This document shows positions 45,677 through 56,699 of a DNA stretch of 64,000 nt, in pieces. The stretch is from Hippasteria phrygiana. Taxonomy: Eukaryota > Echinodermata > Asteroidea > Valvatida > Goniasteridae. The position numbers and the translations under genes are program-made. Numbering within the stretch: the stretch's first letter is position 1; each line of letters opens with the position of its first letter. The DNA lies in the NCBI GenBank assembly GCA_037893225.1, contig JAZGUH010000276.1:2480001-2544000 (forward strand), given 5' to 3'. The notes beneath the pieces were generated by a model. That model was given only the letters and a program-made list of their open reading frames with translations, did no database searches and was not told the origin of the DNA.

Positions 45677-46149
45677 TCAATGACGAGTTGTACAGCCTCC
45701 CCCTTGACTCTAAAGTAAAGTCAGGCAAAGTTCAGCCGGCCAAGAAGGAACTAAAGCAAGCACCATCCACAATAGACGGCATTCGGTCACTCCAGGTGTC
45801 TTTTGGATGATCACAACATGACTGACACCCCCCAACTACAATCGCAATATTGCACAAACACCAACCCTGAGAAACAAGTTCATCGTCCTCCTTTTCACTG
45901 CAGAGGCAAATGTTGACTATGGCATGTTGAATCACGTCATAAAGATCCTTGATGTGTAAGCATTCAGGTAACCAGGAATGTGTGTCAGTACATGTACATA
46001 AGAAAGCGGGAGGAAGTGGGTATCTTTTTTTAAGCAGTAGTTAGGGGAACAAACTCTTTGCTCATGAAAAAAGAAATGGTTTCATTCTTGCAATATTTAT
46101 GAACTATTATGAACTATTTGTGGTCCAAAGGTTATTATGTCTGCCTTAA

Positions 46150-46362
46150 CCCATTGTGTACGATTGTTTATAAAGAGGCACTGGGGTGCCAGGGTGGCAT
46201 GTGCAGCCAAGCGAAACTGACACAAGAGGCTTGTGCAGCCAACCATAACAAACACAATAATCCAACAATGGCTTGAAAATGCAGAGAATGGCGTGTACGG
46301 ACGTCATCTGGCCAGGTGGTAATTTCTTTTGGCATCTATAGACGTCATCCAGCTTCAAAGGG
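46150..46362. mobile_element. 213-bp TTAA-flanked MITE, CCC(A/T)TTG ends
   Basis: TTAA at 46146-46149 and 46363-46366. Ends CCCATTGTG and inverse CTTCAAAGGG. GTGCAGCCAA occurs twice inside. Pieces such as GGCGTGTACGGACGTCATCTGG resemble, inverted, the repeat at 48180. Confidence 0.75.
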
Positions 46363-46374
46363 TTAAGTAGGGTG

Positions 46375-46965
46375 GTACAATGTATGTGGGTTCACACCCC
46401 ACCAGGGATCATTGTGCTTGTGTTCTCAGGTAAGACACTTTAATATATGTACATGTACAAGTGCCTCTCTCCCCTAGATTTGGGTGACTCCAATATTTTT
46501 GGAGTCAACTCCGACTATGCACAAATTGCGATTCCATTCAGAATTAACTCTATACATTACGCACAAAGCGGGCATCAGCGGAGCATTCTTTCAAATCCAT
46601 GCGGCATCGTGATTGGTTTAATTGATGAAACAGCTGCATGGCCTGATAAACAGGGATAACTGTGACGTGCTTTGAGACATCAGGGGGAGTCAGGCTGGCC
46701 TACATGTAGTGGCAGTTTTCTCGCCTTCCACCACTGCAACCCAGGTTCGAATCCCACCGGGGACGACATGTGGATTGGGTTTTCAGTCCCTGCCTGATTC
46801 CGTGGGTTTCCATCATTCTGCGGTTTTCCTCCCACTTTTAAAGCCGAACCTTTCTACATCATCTTCCTACAGGTTTCTTCAGGCTTTCGAGCTACAGTGT
46901 GATAAAGCATTTTGAGGAATCCTTGGCGTCGTAAATTTGTATAAAGTGCTATACATGTACATGTA
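46375..46965 (+). mobile_element. two SINE-like segments of a second tRNA-derived family
   Basis: At 46387-46440, GGGTTCACACCCCACCAGGG is B-box-like and is followed by ATCATTGTGCTTGTG and GGTAAGACACTT. At 46745-46760, GGTTCGAATCCCACCGGGG is followed by GTGGATTGGGTTTTCAGTCC and, at 46940-46965, a TTGTATAAAGTGCTATAC tail. Both resemble common marine-invertebrate SINE bodies. A perfect 9-bp stem TGACTCCAA/TTGGAGTCA lies between at about 46486-46508. Confidence 0.6.
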
Positions 46966-47243
46966 CAAGCAGCACATTAAAACTCAGAACTGGTGATCCA
47001 GGACTGGACCCACTTCAGACTTAACCACTCAATTAAAACATTTCACTAGCCAACAGTTTATTATCTCAGGTGAAATTTAAATCCATGATTTCAGGTGTAC
47101 ATGTACTTTGGCCCAGAGCAGGGAAATACACAGGTAGGGAGTGCAGTGAATTCTCACCTAAAGCCTTCAGGACTACAGGGGATTGACCTTCCATGGCACT
47201 CCCTTCAATTTTATGTCATGAGAGTCTACTTTCAATGGCAGTA

Positions 47244-47601
47244 AGGCCAAGTAAAAAGAAAACAACATGTTCAGCATCCCTGCCCGCTTCCTTTTTGGGG
47301 GCCGACTGCATTTAAAAATCATTTTACAAGTGGAAAATGAGGTGAAAAGAAATTTCACCAATCCATCGGAAAGTAAAATACTTGCCAGTCAGAACTTCTA
47401 AAACCACTCTAAACATGTTCAATTCTCTTGTCCAACATGTCTCATTCATTTTTGTGTTTTTGAACAGCTGAAAAACCTGCGGTTGTTGGACATTTTAAAA
47501 AGAATAGCAGCCATTTTGAAAAAAAATAAATAAAAGCCCCTCCTTCTTCCTTTAAAAAAAAAAAACCTGGATGCTAAACATGTTTTTCTTTTACTTGGCC
47601 T
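47244..47601 (+). mobile_element. AGGCC-ended TIR element, intact copy
   Basis: Left AGGCCAAGTAAAAAGAAAAC, right inverse TTTTTCTTTTACTTGGCC, with CATGTTCAGCATCC matched by GGATGCTAAACATG. Same left flank (GCAGTA) and right flank (AAT) as the element at 6992-7535, so the true ends may include a few more bases. Confidence 0.87.
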
Positions 47602-48179
47602 AATAAACCTGAGAAAACAATCATATGGTTTCCCAAGAAATGTCATGCTTGTACCTAGATTAATTAAATTAACCCTCCTGTTCTCAGGGCCAAAATCGAC
47701 CCAGCTGCTGTACAGATCAAAACCTATCAAATTTAACCCTAACCATGCCCTAACTACCCCAACCCTAACAAACTCCAACAGCAGGTTGTGTTAAATTTTG
47801 ATGGGTTCAGGACTGTAGCACCTTGGCACCATTACTTTACATGGAGCTCTGATGCCCCAATTTGTCTAAGTCCAAAGAATGTGCCATAATGTAGGTCTAC
47901 TGCACAGTGTTGGATTTTGACAGGTCGAGGACACTTTCTGATTAAAAATGCCTATGGGGTTAGGGTTAATGGTGCATGTGGTACAGTCATACACAAGTCC
48001 AGCTAAAGGATTATGACTATATGATATTCACAAAATAAGAAAGTGGCTGGAATAAAAACTTTACATTCCTCAAATAAACATACTATATAAAGAACTAGAC
48101 ATCTAATTTGACAGGTACCATGTCATTAATATCCAGCTCAAAAAATCTCAAAGGTGATGGTTTTCTATTCTTTTTAACG

Positions 48180-48300
48180 GTTTGAAAAAGACCACCTGGC
48201 CAGTTGTCATCTATACACGCATTCCTGCATGTACTCAATCCACTCATGTTTCAACTACATATGTATATTGTTCTTGAATGGGAGTGTAAAGCTTTCATTC
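48180..48300 (+). repeat. dispersed repeat, partner of 49950-50095
   Basis: TTTGAAAAAGAC, CTATACACGCATTCCTGCA and AAAGCTTTCATTCA recur in the same order at 49950-50095. The left end TTAACGGTTTG is reminiscent of the MITE at 46150. Confidence 0.8.
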
Positions 48301-48307
48301 ATGCGAA

Positions 48308-48335
48308 GGGGGGCGGGGGGGGGGGGGGGGGGGGG
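48308..48335. repeat. poly-G tract
   Basis: Run of G with one C. Confidence 0.95.
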
Positions 48336-48748
48336 CTCCAAGTGTGGTGAATAGGACCACTCTATTCACTGTGGTGCCTATTGGTTTCATTTACGCTTGG
48401 CTGCAAAGCCCGTTCTTGGCATACCAGCCCCCCCTTCAATAACAGCCGGACACAAGGGGTTAATATTCACTGATGCAAGATGGCGCTACCCTTTCCTACT
48501 TGGTAATAGAAGGAACTCCTCGTCAAAAGAGCTCAATTATTAAATAAAATTATTCCTATAAATATACCGGCAGAGTTTTGAAGAAATGTTGGTTGGAAGT
48601 GGATTCCAAACAAGCTATTTAATATTAAAAAATCAACTGAAACATTCATGAAATTGTAGAAAATGTATGCAATACTATGGAGACACCGGTCACAGTTGTG
48701 TCTCTGGTTACATCATCCTTTGTCTCTTAAATGCATGTAACCTTGCAT
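48336..48748. other. unassigned stretch
   Basis: Nothing recognised. Confidence 0.45.
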
Positions 48749-49086
48749 TAACCTAACTCCCTACATCATTTTTCCTCCATGTAACCTGAATCCTCCAATA
48801 TCCTCCAATTCCAAACATCCTCCAATGTTTGTAATACTGGGGACCACTGTCTGAATCCTGCAAAATCCTCCAGTGGGTTTCGGATATACACCCCAGTAAC
48901 CTCAATCCTCCGAAATCATCCAGCACCAGATTGGGCCTGATGACCTGGATCCTCCATTTTCCTCCAGAGGCAAAATCCTCTAATGCCCTCAATCCTGCAA
49001 AATCCTCCGATTGCTTCAACTTCCGAAGACACTCAATCCTCCAAATTCCTCCATTTGGCAAAGAGGACTTTGGAAGGTTAGGGTTA
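48749..49086. mobile_element. telomere-ended repeat element, copy 2
   Basis: Left TTAACCTAACTCCCTACATC matches copy 1 at 33018 apart from one missing C. Right GGAAGGTTAGGGTTAA. The interior is built of CAATCCTCC/AAATCCTCC units. The 102-codon minus frame inside is repeat-derived. Confidence 0.85.
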
Positions 49087-49949
49087 AAGTAACAAAGAAA
49101 TAATACTGCCCTATTGCATGGTCCCTTATGTGAAAACTCATTTTACTCCACTGTGCAAAGCTACATGTAACATATGGTGAAACACAGACCAACAACCTTC
49201 ATAACTCCTCTTAAGTCTCCAACATGTAGGGCAATGGCTTTCCATCACAACATTCATCAACCTGAAACGTTTGTTGCCAGTGCCCTATCAGGCAGTTATA
49301 ATTCAGACAACTACATGTACTAATGTTTCTCAGAAGACATCAAACTGATGATCCAATCATAACTTATTCATGGATGAATTACACAAAAGCAGAACGCTCA
49401 TCAAGGGAAATTGCTAGCGGCTCACTTGTCAACGGATGCTGTGGTATGTAGCATAGATCACTCTACCTGGGAAAAGGTTACTTTCATACATTGCCACCAT
49501 TGCAGTGAATAATGGCATAGATTTTTTTCTATACCTCATAAATATTCATAGCCTCAAATTCTCCTCGGTCAAATCATCATGAAGTGTGGGTGCGACTGAT
49601 TATAACAAGCTCCCTACTTGTATATACAATGCAGTGCATCACCATTCTCCAGAAATATTTTCTTATCGTACTACCAAATGATACAATTTAACACTTGCAC
49701 ACGATGCGGATATTGAATTTGAAAAGGTGTGGGATATGGCTCTTCACTTCACTACTTTGAACTAGCCACACCAGAACAAACAAAAATCAGCCTTTTCATA
49801 CTGTTCAAAATGTCAATGTTGGCTCTGAGACGAGTCCCAACATTTATATTTAGTTCACACTTGGAACATTTCAATCCCAAGTCTATCCAGAGCAAATTCG
49901 AGCAAGGATCATTGGTTTACCTCTTGAATACGGATGACGACCATAGCGC
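49087..49949. other. unassigned stretch
   Basis: No gene or repeat partner recognised. Confidence 0.45.
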
Positions 49950-50095
49950 AGTTTGAAAAAGACCCATCTAGCCGGTTGATGTCTATACACGCATTCCTGC
50001 ACATACTCAATCCATTCATGTTTCAACCATATTGTTCTTGGAGTGTAATGAATTATAGAGGAGCTTTTTCAAACAAAGCTTTCATTCACAAGAAC
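49950..50095 (+). repeat. dispersed repeat, partner of 48180-48300
   Basis: Direct-orientation relative of 48180-48300. The minus strand has an open frame here, but the sister copy has in-frame stops, so I do not call it coding. Confidence 0.78.
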
Positions 50096-50823
50096 CTGTA
50101 CGCCTTGAAGAACAGGAAGAGCTCCCTTACTTCAGAGGAAGAAATTGCTTAAATTACTGATGCAACAATAGAACTCTTCATGCACGTGCAGGCATTAATG
50201 ACTCTGCTGTGAAATAACACTTCGGCTAGCAAAATTCTTCTTGCGACAGTTAGCACAACTTTTCTGCTAGCTGTTAAGCAACATCGTATGAAATCGGGCC
50301 CTGGTTCCAGATAGTTGGCTAGATTGGTTGACTAGCCAAGGCTGGGGGGCAGTTAGTCCATCAACTGTCAACAATATTTAACTGTGGATCGGGACGGAAC
50401 TTCTCCCAGATAAGGGGCTTTCTGACCAGACTGATGCCAATCCTAGTCCTCAGGAACAAGGTTGTAAATTTCAGCCACAATCAAAGAAAATGTAAGCGAG
50501 GCCCTCTTCAAGCTTTCAAGGCGGGAATGGTTTCTGTCATTTTGTTAACTTCAAAATGGGTTGAAATGATGCAACTGTGGAAAGGCCTATGATTTAAGGT
50601 TGCAATGTCCGTGCTCTTTCAAATTTCTTATTTTTTTTTTTTAACAACAAATTATTAAAATGTCTTTCAACGAAAGCCAATTGCTTGTTTGCAGACTGCA
50701 ACTGCTTGTCAGCAGGCCCTTATACCGTAAAAAAAAAATGGCTTTCTAAAATGCGCAATATCGTAGCATCTCAGTTCCGAAGATCTGCCCTGCGGGCACA
50801 GGAACTGACCGTTAATAATTCAA
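50096..50823. other. unassigned stretch
   Basis: Contains the GTTAGCACAACTTTTCTGC motif shared with 1394-1424. No gene seen. Confidence 0.45.
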
Positions 50824-50865
50824 AATTTATAAATTAATTATATTAATTTATAAATTAATTATATT
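50824..50865. repeat. 21-bp AT-only tandem duplication
   Basis: AATTTATAAATTAATTATATT repeated exactly twice; each unit is itself partly palindromic. Confidence 0.95.
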
Positions 50866-51126
50866 ACCGAAACTCTGGTCCTTTCACACAGGCGAATTCT
50901 ATGTTCAATACTCAATAGAAAGCTAATAATTGGTTGTGGTAACAATTCAATTTTAAATGTAATTGTTCAGGGTGCCACTCCCCAAAACTGGCAAAGTCAT
51001 TGAAATGTATCTGTTATAGACAAATAGACATTATTTCCCTTCTCAGAGACCAACTTCCCTGTGCCTTGACAAACACAGAGAGCACAAAGACAGAAGTAAG
51101 GAAAGCTAGAAAGGGCGGTAACTTAC

Positions 51127-52200
51127 CAGTGGACTGGATGCTGAATCTACCTTTCTTGTAAAGCTCAGGATAATTCACTGGCAATTCTAAAAGAATAAGG
51201 AAAACAGGAAAGAAAATCTCTTCAAAATCATCTTTTAGCCAACAGCTCATTCAACACGTGAACAATAATGGGAAGTATGTACTGTACATGTACACATGTA
51301 AATAAAAGTGTCTCAAACTATGATATACCTTTGGTAATTATCACAAACCCAACTGATCAGTTTCAATCTGAAGGTTACTGTTTGTAAAGATCGTAACAGT
51401 ACCAATCCTGCCAAGCAAATATTTCCATCTGAAATGCTGCCATCTTTGAGAAAATTATCAGGGGTGAGATTGGCCAAAAATGAAAAATCCGCAAAAATCC
51501 ACAAAAAATCCACGAGGACCCCAGATCAACAAATACATGTAGTTTGTATTTGCCTAAAGGCACCCCGATAAAATATCCCTTTTTATTGGTCTCCATCTAC
51601 ATGTATATCCACTTTTACAGGTAAAAACACCTTCAGGACAACACCTCAGGAATTCCAGATTGCAAAAGAGATTCTTTAAAAATTCTGAAATCCTGACAAA
51701 AAATTCCTGAAATCAGGAAAAAATCCTGACAAATCTAACCCCTGAATTATATCTCGAAGACCACCTATTTCCATTTCAACGATCAAAATATGCCAATATG
51801 AATGTGCACACAATCACTATTGAATGGTTTTCACTTTTTTCCCCGGGACTCGGTTGACGGTTTGAGCTCAGATTTTCACAGGTTTGTCAATCATTTATGT
51901 TGAGTCCCACAAAGTATTAACACTACTACCTGCAGCTTGTGGGTCAGCTATGCCAATATTGTATCACACCTTCAATGTTTACATCACAAGTACATGTACC
52001 TGGATCAAGTGGCCAAGAAAATAGCTCAAAGCCCGGATTAAGCTTCCACCTACCTGTTGTGTTATAATTTCCTCCACAGAAAAAGGTCTCCCCCATAAAG
52101 ATAAAGGAAGATGTCACAATAAACAGTTCCAAAAGATTGACAGCAATAAACAGGATACAGTATTCCACAGTGAGCATTTATTCATGTACATGTGTGCATG
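51127..52200 (-). CDS. best intact gene candidate: two joined exons with start codon and N-terminal membrane segment
   Basis: Exon 1 is 52200-52054: acceptor TTCTGTTTGCTTACAG before 52200, ATG at 52177-52175, donor G|GTAGGTGG. Exon 2 is 51186-51127: acceptor TTCCTTATTCTTTTAG, donor G|GTAAGTTAC. Both have phase 1 borders and join in frame. The protein begins MLTVEYCILFIAVNLLELFI, a hydrophobic signal or signal-anchor segment, followed by CGGNYNTT (with an N-glycosylation sequon NYT/NTT-like context) and PELYKKGRFSIQST. A stop lies directly upstream of the ATG in frame, supporting it as the start; a four-codon upstream ORF precedes it. The 867-base intron holds a hAT-like element and a dispersed repeat. 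Family not recognised; the 3' part is not traced beyond a possible exon at 44830. Confidence 0.42.
51469..51744 (+). mobile_element. 276-bp element with CAGGGGT(G/T)AGATT ends
   Basis: Left CAGGGGTGAGATTGG and right inverse CAAATCTAACCCCTG. AATTAT flanks both sides, offset, so the 8-bp duplication expected for hAT is imperfect. Lies in the intron of the gene candidate. Fragment at 39960-40160 is related. Confidence 0.8.
51830..51985 (+). repeat. dispersed repeat, partner of 44690-44829
   Basis: See shared blocks GACTCGGTTGACGG and ATTTTCACAGGTTT. Lies in the same intron. Confidence 0.7.
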
Positions 52201-52512
52201 CTGTAAGCAAACAGAACAGGTGGAATCCAGAACACCCAAATGCATGCCATGTACTTTTCAAAGTAAATGAAATATTTCCAAGTCAGTATCCTTATTGCTT
52301 GAAGAGCTCCTTAGCAACAGAAGAGTTGAGCGCATTGTTTTGTGCATATTGCTGATTCATCATAAATCTGCTACATCCTATAGGATAGTTAGGCAGATCC
52401 TGGGGGAGTCATAGCTTGCATTACCTGGCTTCTGTATGCCAGTTTCCTTTTATTAATGACCAATGTCTGCCATTATGATGACTTCCTGCTGGACCACAGA
52501 CCAGCAACAAAT
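52201..52512. other. stretch 5' of the gene candidate
   Basis: Would be intron or promoter of the minus-strand gene. A GTAATGC donor-like site (minus) at about 52431 follows CAGAAGCCAG and could end a 5' untranslated exon; not otherwise supported. Confidence 0.3.
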
Positions 52513-53040
52513 AAGGCCCGTTCACACTATGGTCAATCCTGCAGTTGGGCCCTGCCCACAGCCTTAGGATTTGTGAGTTAACTCCGTTCACACTTGTAAG
52601 ATTTCAATCTGTGCAACTAAAATCACAAGGCCCGTTTCACACTATGGTAAATCTTGAGGTTTGGACCCTGCAGAACCTCCAGATTTCTACTTTACTCTGT
52701 TCACACGTCAACCCCATGTCAAGCTCAAGATTTGTCCTTTGTAAAAAAAACAAAAAAACAATTTACTCTGTTTACACTTCTAAGATTTCAATCCCAACAT
52801 GTCGGACCCTGTCTAGCCTCAAAGTCACTGTTTACACTTGTAAGATATTAAATATATATAAACAAAACATACTTAAGACTTGTTTCATACTTGGGGTCAA
52901 ACCTCAAGATTTCAAATTTAGTTTGTTCTATAAACTTGATTAGATTTCAATTATATAAATGCATATATGATTATTAAAGTATACAGCCCTTTTCACACTA
53001 CAGGTCGAACATCACAATTTCCATTTCACTCCGTTCATTT
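52513..53040. repeat. degenerate tandem array, TTCACACTA units
   Basis: Blocks such as GGCCCGTTTCACACTATGGT, ACTC(T/C)GTTCACAC and (G/A)TAAGATTTCAAT recur about five times at roughly 100-125 base spacing. Diverged. The GGCCCGTTCACACTA motif is like the ends of some TIR families, so this could be an internally amplified element. Confidence 0.65.
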
Positions 53041-53096
53041 TTGCAAGATATCAAAAAGTGCAATACAATGCTTAGTTAACTCGGTTCTTAGGGCTA

Positions 53097-54377
53097 CAGT
53101 CGACTCATTAATACAAGGTCCTCCGGACTTACGCAAATATCTCGTATTATCCGGGCTCTCGTCCTATCCGGGCTGCAGGTTTTTCCCTTTATTGTGTATA
53201 AATGTGACGTGTGGATAGGCCCCAAACACAATGTAAACGCCACGCACATCGTGTCGATAAAATTGTGTTGCTTTATATTGGTTATGAAAATGTTGCAAGC
53301 AGATTCTTAATAAAACAAGCAGTAATATTGAATAAAACAACACCTGAGCACAAGAACAAGACCGCTGGAGTTCGCTGACCGGGCGATTTGAGATGCATAG
53401 ATCACTGCCAAACCACTGCATTAGCTACACGCACGTATTTCAATCACGCACATACATAAATCTTGATGGGGCTCTTGTTAGTTGGTAACCATCACGGAAA
53501 CTATCATAAGGCACAAAAAGGAGGAAACCAGTGCATTTTTTTTGGACAACAGAGGGCGTTTCTCGATCGTGGGGGTCTTCATTAATGACTAGATTTTACG
53601 GTAAAATTTGTCGAAATGTTGGGGTGCGACTGTCGGGGATTAATAAGCTCTAAAAATAATTTATAATCATGAGGGTAAATTAAATATTTTGAGTTACAAA
53701 CGGGATTAATATTACTGAACAAAAGAGGGCGCCAAACATTCTGCTTTTCATGATTGCCTTGGTGTGGTTGGGTTATTTTTTCCGGCTGGCTGTAAGGGGA
53801 ACGAAAGCAAGTTTCCGCACTTCGGGGTTAGTTTACACAATTCTTTAAGTTTCAACGTTCCGGCGGCATGAAAGCCGCCATAAACAAACCCCTCTATAGC
53901 CGCACGGGAACCGCAAACGCCCATTGTCCAATGTTGAATAGCCCCCTCTAGCGGCACGTTCGAGACACAAACAGCCGATGTCTACGTGGAGTGAAAACCG
54001 CAGTGTAGGATTAGCGAGCATTGTGACTGCGCCATTATCATAGCGGCATGAGACACAAACAGGTGATGTGTACGCGGAGTGAAAACCGCACTGCAGAATT
54101 AACGCACATTAATTACAATAACTTTTCAAATTGAATGGATTCGCTGATTGACAGGTTGTTTTCCAAAATGTTTGTGGGAAATAGATGACAATACATGTAT
54201 TTGCGCTCAATCGGGCCGCAAAAAATGCTCGTCTTAGCCGAGTTCTCGCGTAACCAGAGCTCGTATTAATGAAATTTTCTCCCATAGGAAAGTGCACAAT
54301 TCGGTCGGGACCAACGGAAATTCTCGTCTTAACCGAGTTCTCATGTTAACCGAGCTCTTATTAATGAGAGTCGACTG
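53097..54377 (+). mobile_element. pogo/Tigger-like non-autonomous transposon
   Basis: TA at 53095-53096 and 54378-54379. Ends CAGTCGACTCATTAATAC and inverse ATTAATGAGAGTCGACTG. The CAGT start, TA duplication and ACCGAGTTCTC/TATCCGGGCTC-type subterminal repeats fit Tc1/mariner pogo elements. The inside has a roughly 90-base tandem duplication (about 53961-54112, GGAGTGAAAACCGCA twice). No DDE transposase frame. Confidence 0.85.
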
Positions 54378-54379
54378 TA

Positions 54380-55573
54380 CAACAAAAAATATTCTTAACA
54401 TGATTTTGGTTTAAAAGATATACATGTATGTACACTTACAATGATTTACACAAGCATCTCCTGAACTGTTATCTTTCTGAAGTTGCCAAGAAAAGGAATT
54501 ATTCAGTGTGTGAAATTTCAGCCATGTAATAAAAAGAACCACTATGAAAAGTGTTTCAATGAACACCACGCCTAGACTAAGTGTTTATATAGTAGCTCTA
54601 GGAAAGATGTGTTGCTCTCTTCAAATTGTATTTTCAATGTCCAGGTTTTTACCTCAATGCTCACTCAACAGATGCCCATTTCCCAAAGTGCAAGTGCAGA
54701 TAGATGCTGTGCCTAAACATAACTCTACTGTTTATGGAAGAGGGTTCAACAACCTGGTTCTACATTTGGGGGTGGGCACTGGGATTCCGCTCAGGCAAAT
54801 TAATCTTTTTATTTTTGCAAGGTGTAAAATGCAAATGAATGAAAAGTAGGACAGGATTCAGGTTGTTTCCTATTATGCCGTGTGTACATTCTTGGTCCCT
54901 TGGGAGAGATATACCATACCCTGTGGAGACATGAAAACAATAGAGACAAAGGGACTGAATAGGTCTCCACTAGGCAATTCTATGGGTTAGGTTGTCTCCA
55001 CAAGGAATTTTGTGTACAAAGTCTATAGGGGTTTGCTTAAGTACAGGGACAAAGGGGAGAACAATGCCATGTCTCCACAGGGATGCAAAAATGCGGATGT
55101 GTGAACATGGTAAACTGGCCCAATGTCATGGCTCTGCTCACCATAAGCAAGGAATCTCTGCTAACTACAGCAGAAAATTCTGTAAACGGTTAGCGTATTT
55201 CAAAGGGATTTTAGCTTTTGTGCTTAGAGTTGGAAAATTTCTTTGACACATGTAGCTCAGAATAAGCCTTTGCGCGTTGATTTGCATAGATCCTTGTACC
55301 CCGTCTTCGCGTGCGCCGGTCGTGCCAGACTGATCATTATTATGCATGTCAGTACCGTTGTTGCTAGACCACGTGATTCGGGGCAAGCCGCAACGTGGCG
55401 ACGCACGGCCAGTGGTGGTTTCCCTGTCTGGTATCTGGAACTACCGCTGGGTGAAACAGCGCACGATAGAGATTGTCACCACTCTAAAACACAACAACCG
55501 CTCGAATCGTTACAGTACATGTTGTATGTTCTTCTCGAAACGCGGCCTATTTTTAGCAATTATAGTTTCTTTA
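54380..55573. other. unassigned stretch, GC-rich 5' flank of the SAP-like gene at its end
   Basis: From about 55260 to 55560 GC and CpG content rise (for example CTTCGCGTGCGCCGGTCGTG), which would suit a promoter or 5' leader of the gene at 55574. The overlapping frames 55243-55581 have no domain. The remainder is unassigned. Confidence 0.4.
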
Positions 55574-56079
55574 ATGGATAACAACTTCGAAGGTTGGAAC
55601 GTGAAGAAACTGCAGAAATTTCTTCAAGAGAGAGAGGGGTTTCAATAACGGGTTACCTGAAGAAAGAACTGGTTGAACTGTGCAAGTGCGTGGCCAATCT
55701 GAAATTGACAACCGACCCGAATCTTTCAAGCCCCAACTTGAAGGAGACTCTTGACAAAAGATTGAAAGACGCTGGCTGCACATTTTCCGACCCATTTAAT
55801 CTTCCTGGATTCACGAAGGATTTCTAGAATATACCAGATTTCGGACTATACGATGTCTTCAATTATTTGATTTGTTTTCGAGCGGATTACGACCGGCGAA
55901 AACTTATTCGTAAATATACAAAAACAATTTCTGCAAGACCAGTCACTTACGTAAAAACCGATAATGAGACCTTGCTCAACAGAATCTTTCTTCATCCAAC
56001 CTTTCCCACAAATATAGAAAGAATGGAAAGAGAGATTTTGTTGATGCCTTTAACAACCCCCACCCTCCCTACCCCCTAA
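55574..56079 (+). pseudogene. SAP-like domain gene, broken
   Basis: ATG at 55574 opens MDNNFEGWNVKKLQKFLQER, a good match to a SAP DNA-binding helix (W-x-V-x-x-L-x-x-x-L-x-x-R). The frame then shifts by two bases within AGAGAGAGAG at 55625-55635; the other frame continues GVSITGYLKKELVELC, completing the SAP motif, and runs to a TAG at 55825-55827. The same frame then reads NIPDFGLYDVFNYLI and DYDRRKL up to 56079. This order (SAP, then 'DF..LPDF.L.DVFNYLI...YDR') is known to me from large multicopy animal families that often carry a YqaJ-type nuclease further on, which is missing here. Lesions: one GA-repeat slip, one in-frame stop. The slip could be a sequencing error; the stop is harder to dismiss. 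Confidence 0.7.
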
Positions 56080-56359
56080 ACGAACTTTGACTCACTGCGG
56101 CTATTTCCTGAGATGATCAAAAAAATATGATAAACTGATCATTCCTTGAATTTTGCCTGCACACACCGGTTCTTTCTTTCTTGCTATTTTCAAAATTTAA
56201 AAAGCACTTCATCTTGTAAAGAACAAGAAGTTCAACCAAAATTAACAATCGGTTAACCAAGGCCCTGAAACAAAAAGTTCCATCACATTGACTCAACATC
56301 GTAACACATAGTCTGCATGTATGATTACGCCCCCTCCCAATAAAAACAAAAACAAAATT
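56080..56359. other. interval between the convergent broken genes
   Basis: 280 bases of AT-rich DNA; nothing recognised. Confidence 0.4.
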
Positions 56360-56644
56360 TTTCATCTCCACCGCGCTAGATGTCGAAGCTGGTATTGGGT
56401 CGGTTGTAGTCATCTGTTGGCCCATTGCCACCAACGAAATGTTTGGAGCAAATGTAAGTATTGTAAGTTACATCCTCCGCCGAAAAGTCTTTTCTGGAGC
56501 AGTTTTTTATACAACGGAGACACTTCTCATGGTTCGACTTCGGCTTCGGAAAGGGTAGCCACAAACGCCATTCATGTGGGGATGGTCCGAAAAGCGCGAG
56601 TCGCTGTTGCATGTTCCGTAAGAACAGTGCTTCTTCGCAGGCAT
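56360..56644 (-). pseudogene. THAP-like zinc-finger gene fragment with two frameshifts
   Basis: ATG at 56644-56642 begins MPAKKHCSYGTCNSDSRF. The reading then continues in a second frame as LWLPFPKPKSNHEKCL and RKDFSAEDVTYNTYICSKHF, and in a third as DPIPASTSSAVE. Together the pieces give C-x4-C ... C-x2-H-F, the C2CH pattern of THAP DNA-binding domains, in the 'FPKPK...ICSKHFVGG.GPT..(P)DPIPA' form seen in multicopy, transposon-linked invertebrate proteins. A tryptophan expected before the central helix is cysteine here. Length is about one exon (90 residues). At least two indels make it non-functional unless the assembly is faulty. Confidence 0.75.
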
Positions 56645-56699
56645 TCTCAAGCACTAAATCCCACAAACTTCGTATTTTATGTTAATGTCTAGATTCTAA

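Noticed and set aside
49922..50060. Minus-strand exon reading HEWIEYVQECVYRHQP with a GTAAAC donor
   Set aside because: Part of a dispersed repeat; the partner at 48180-48300 carries stops, and related sequence is found in the MITE at 46150.
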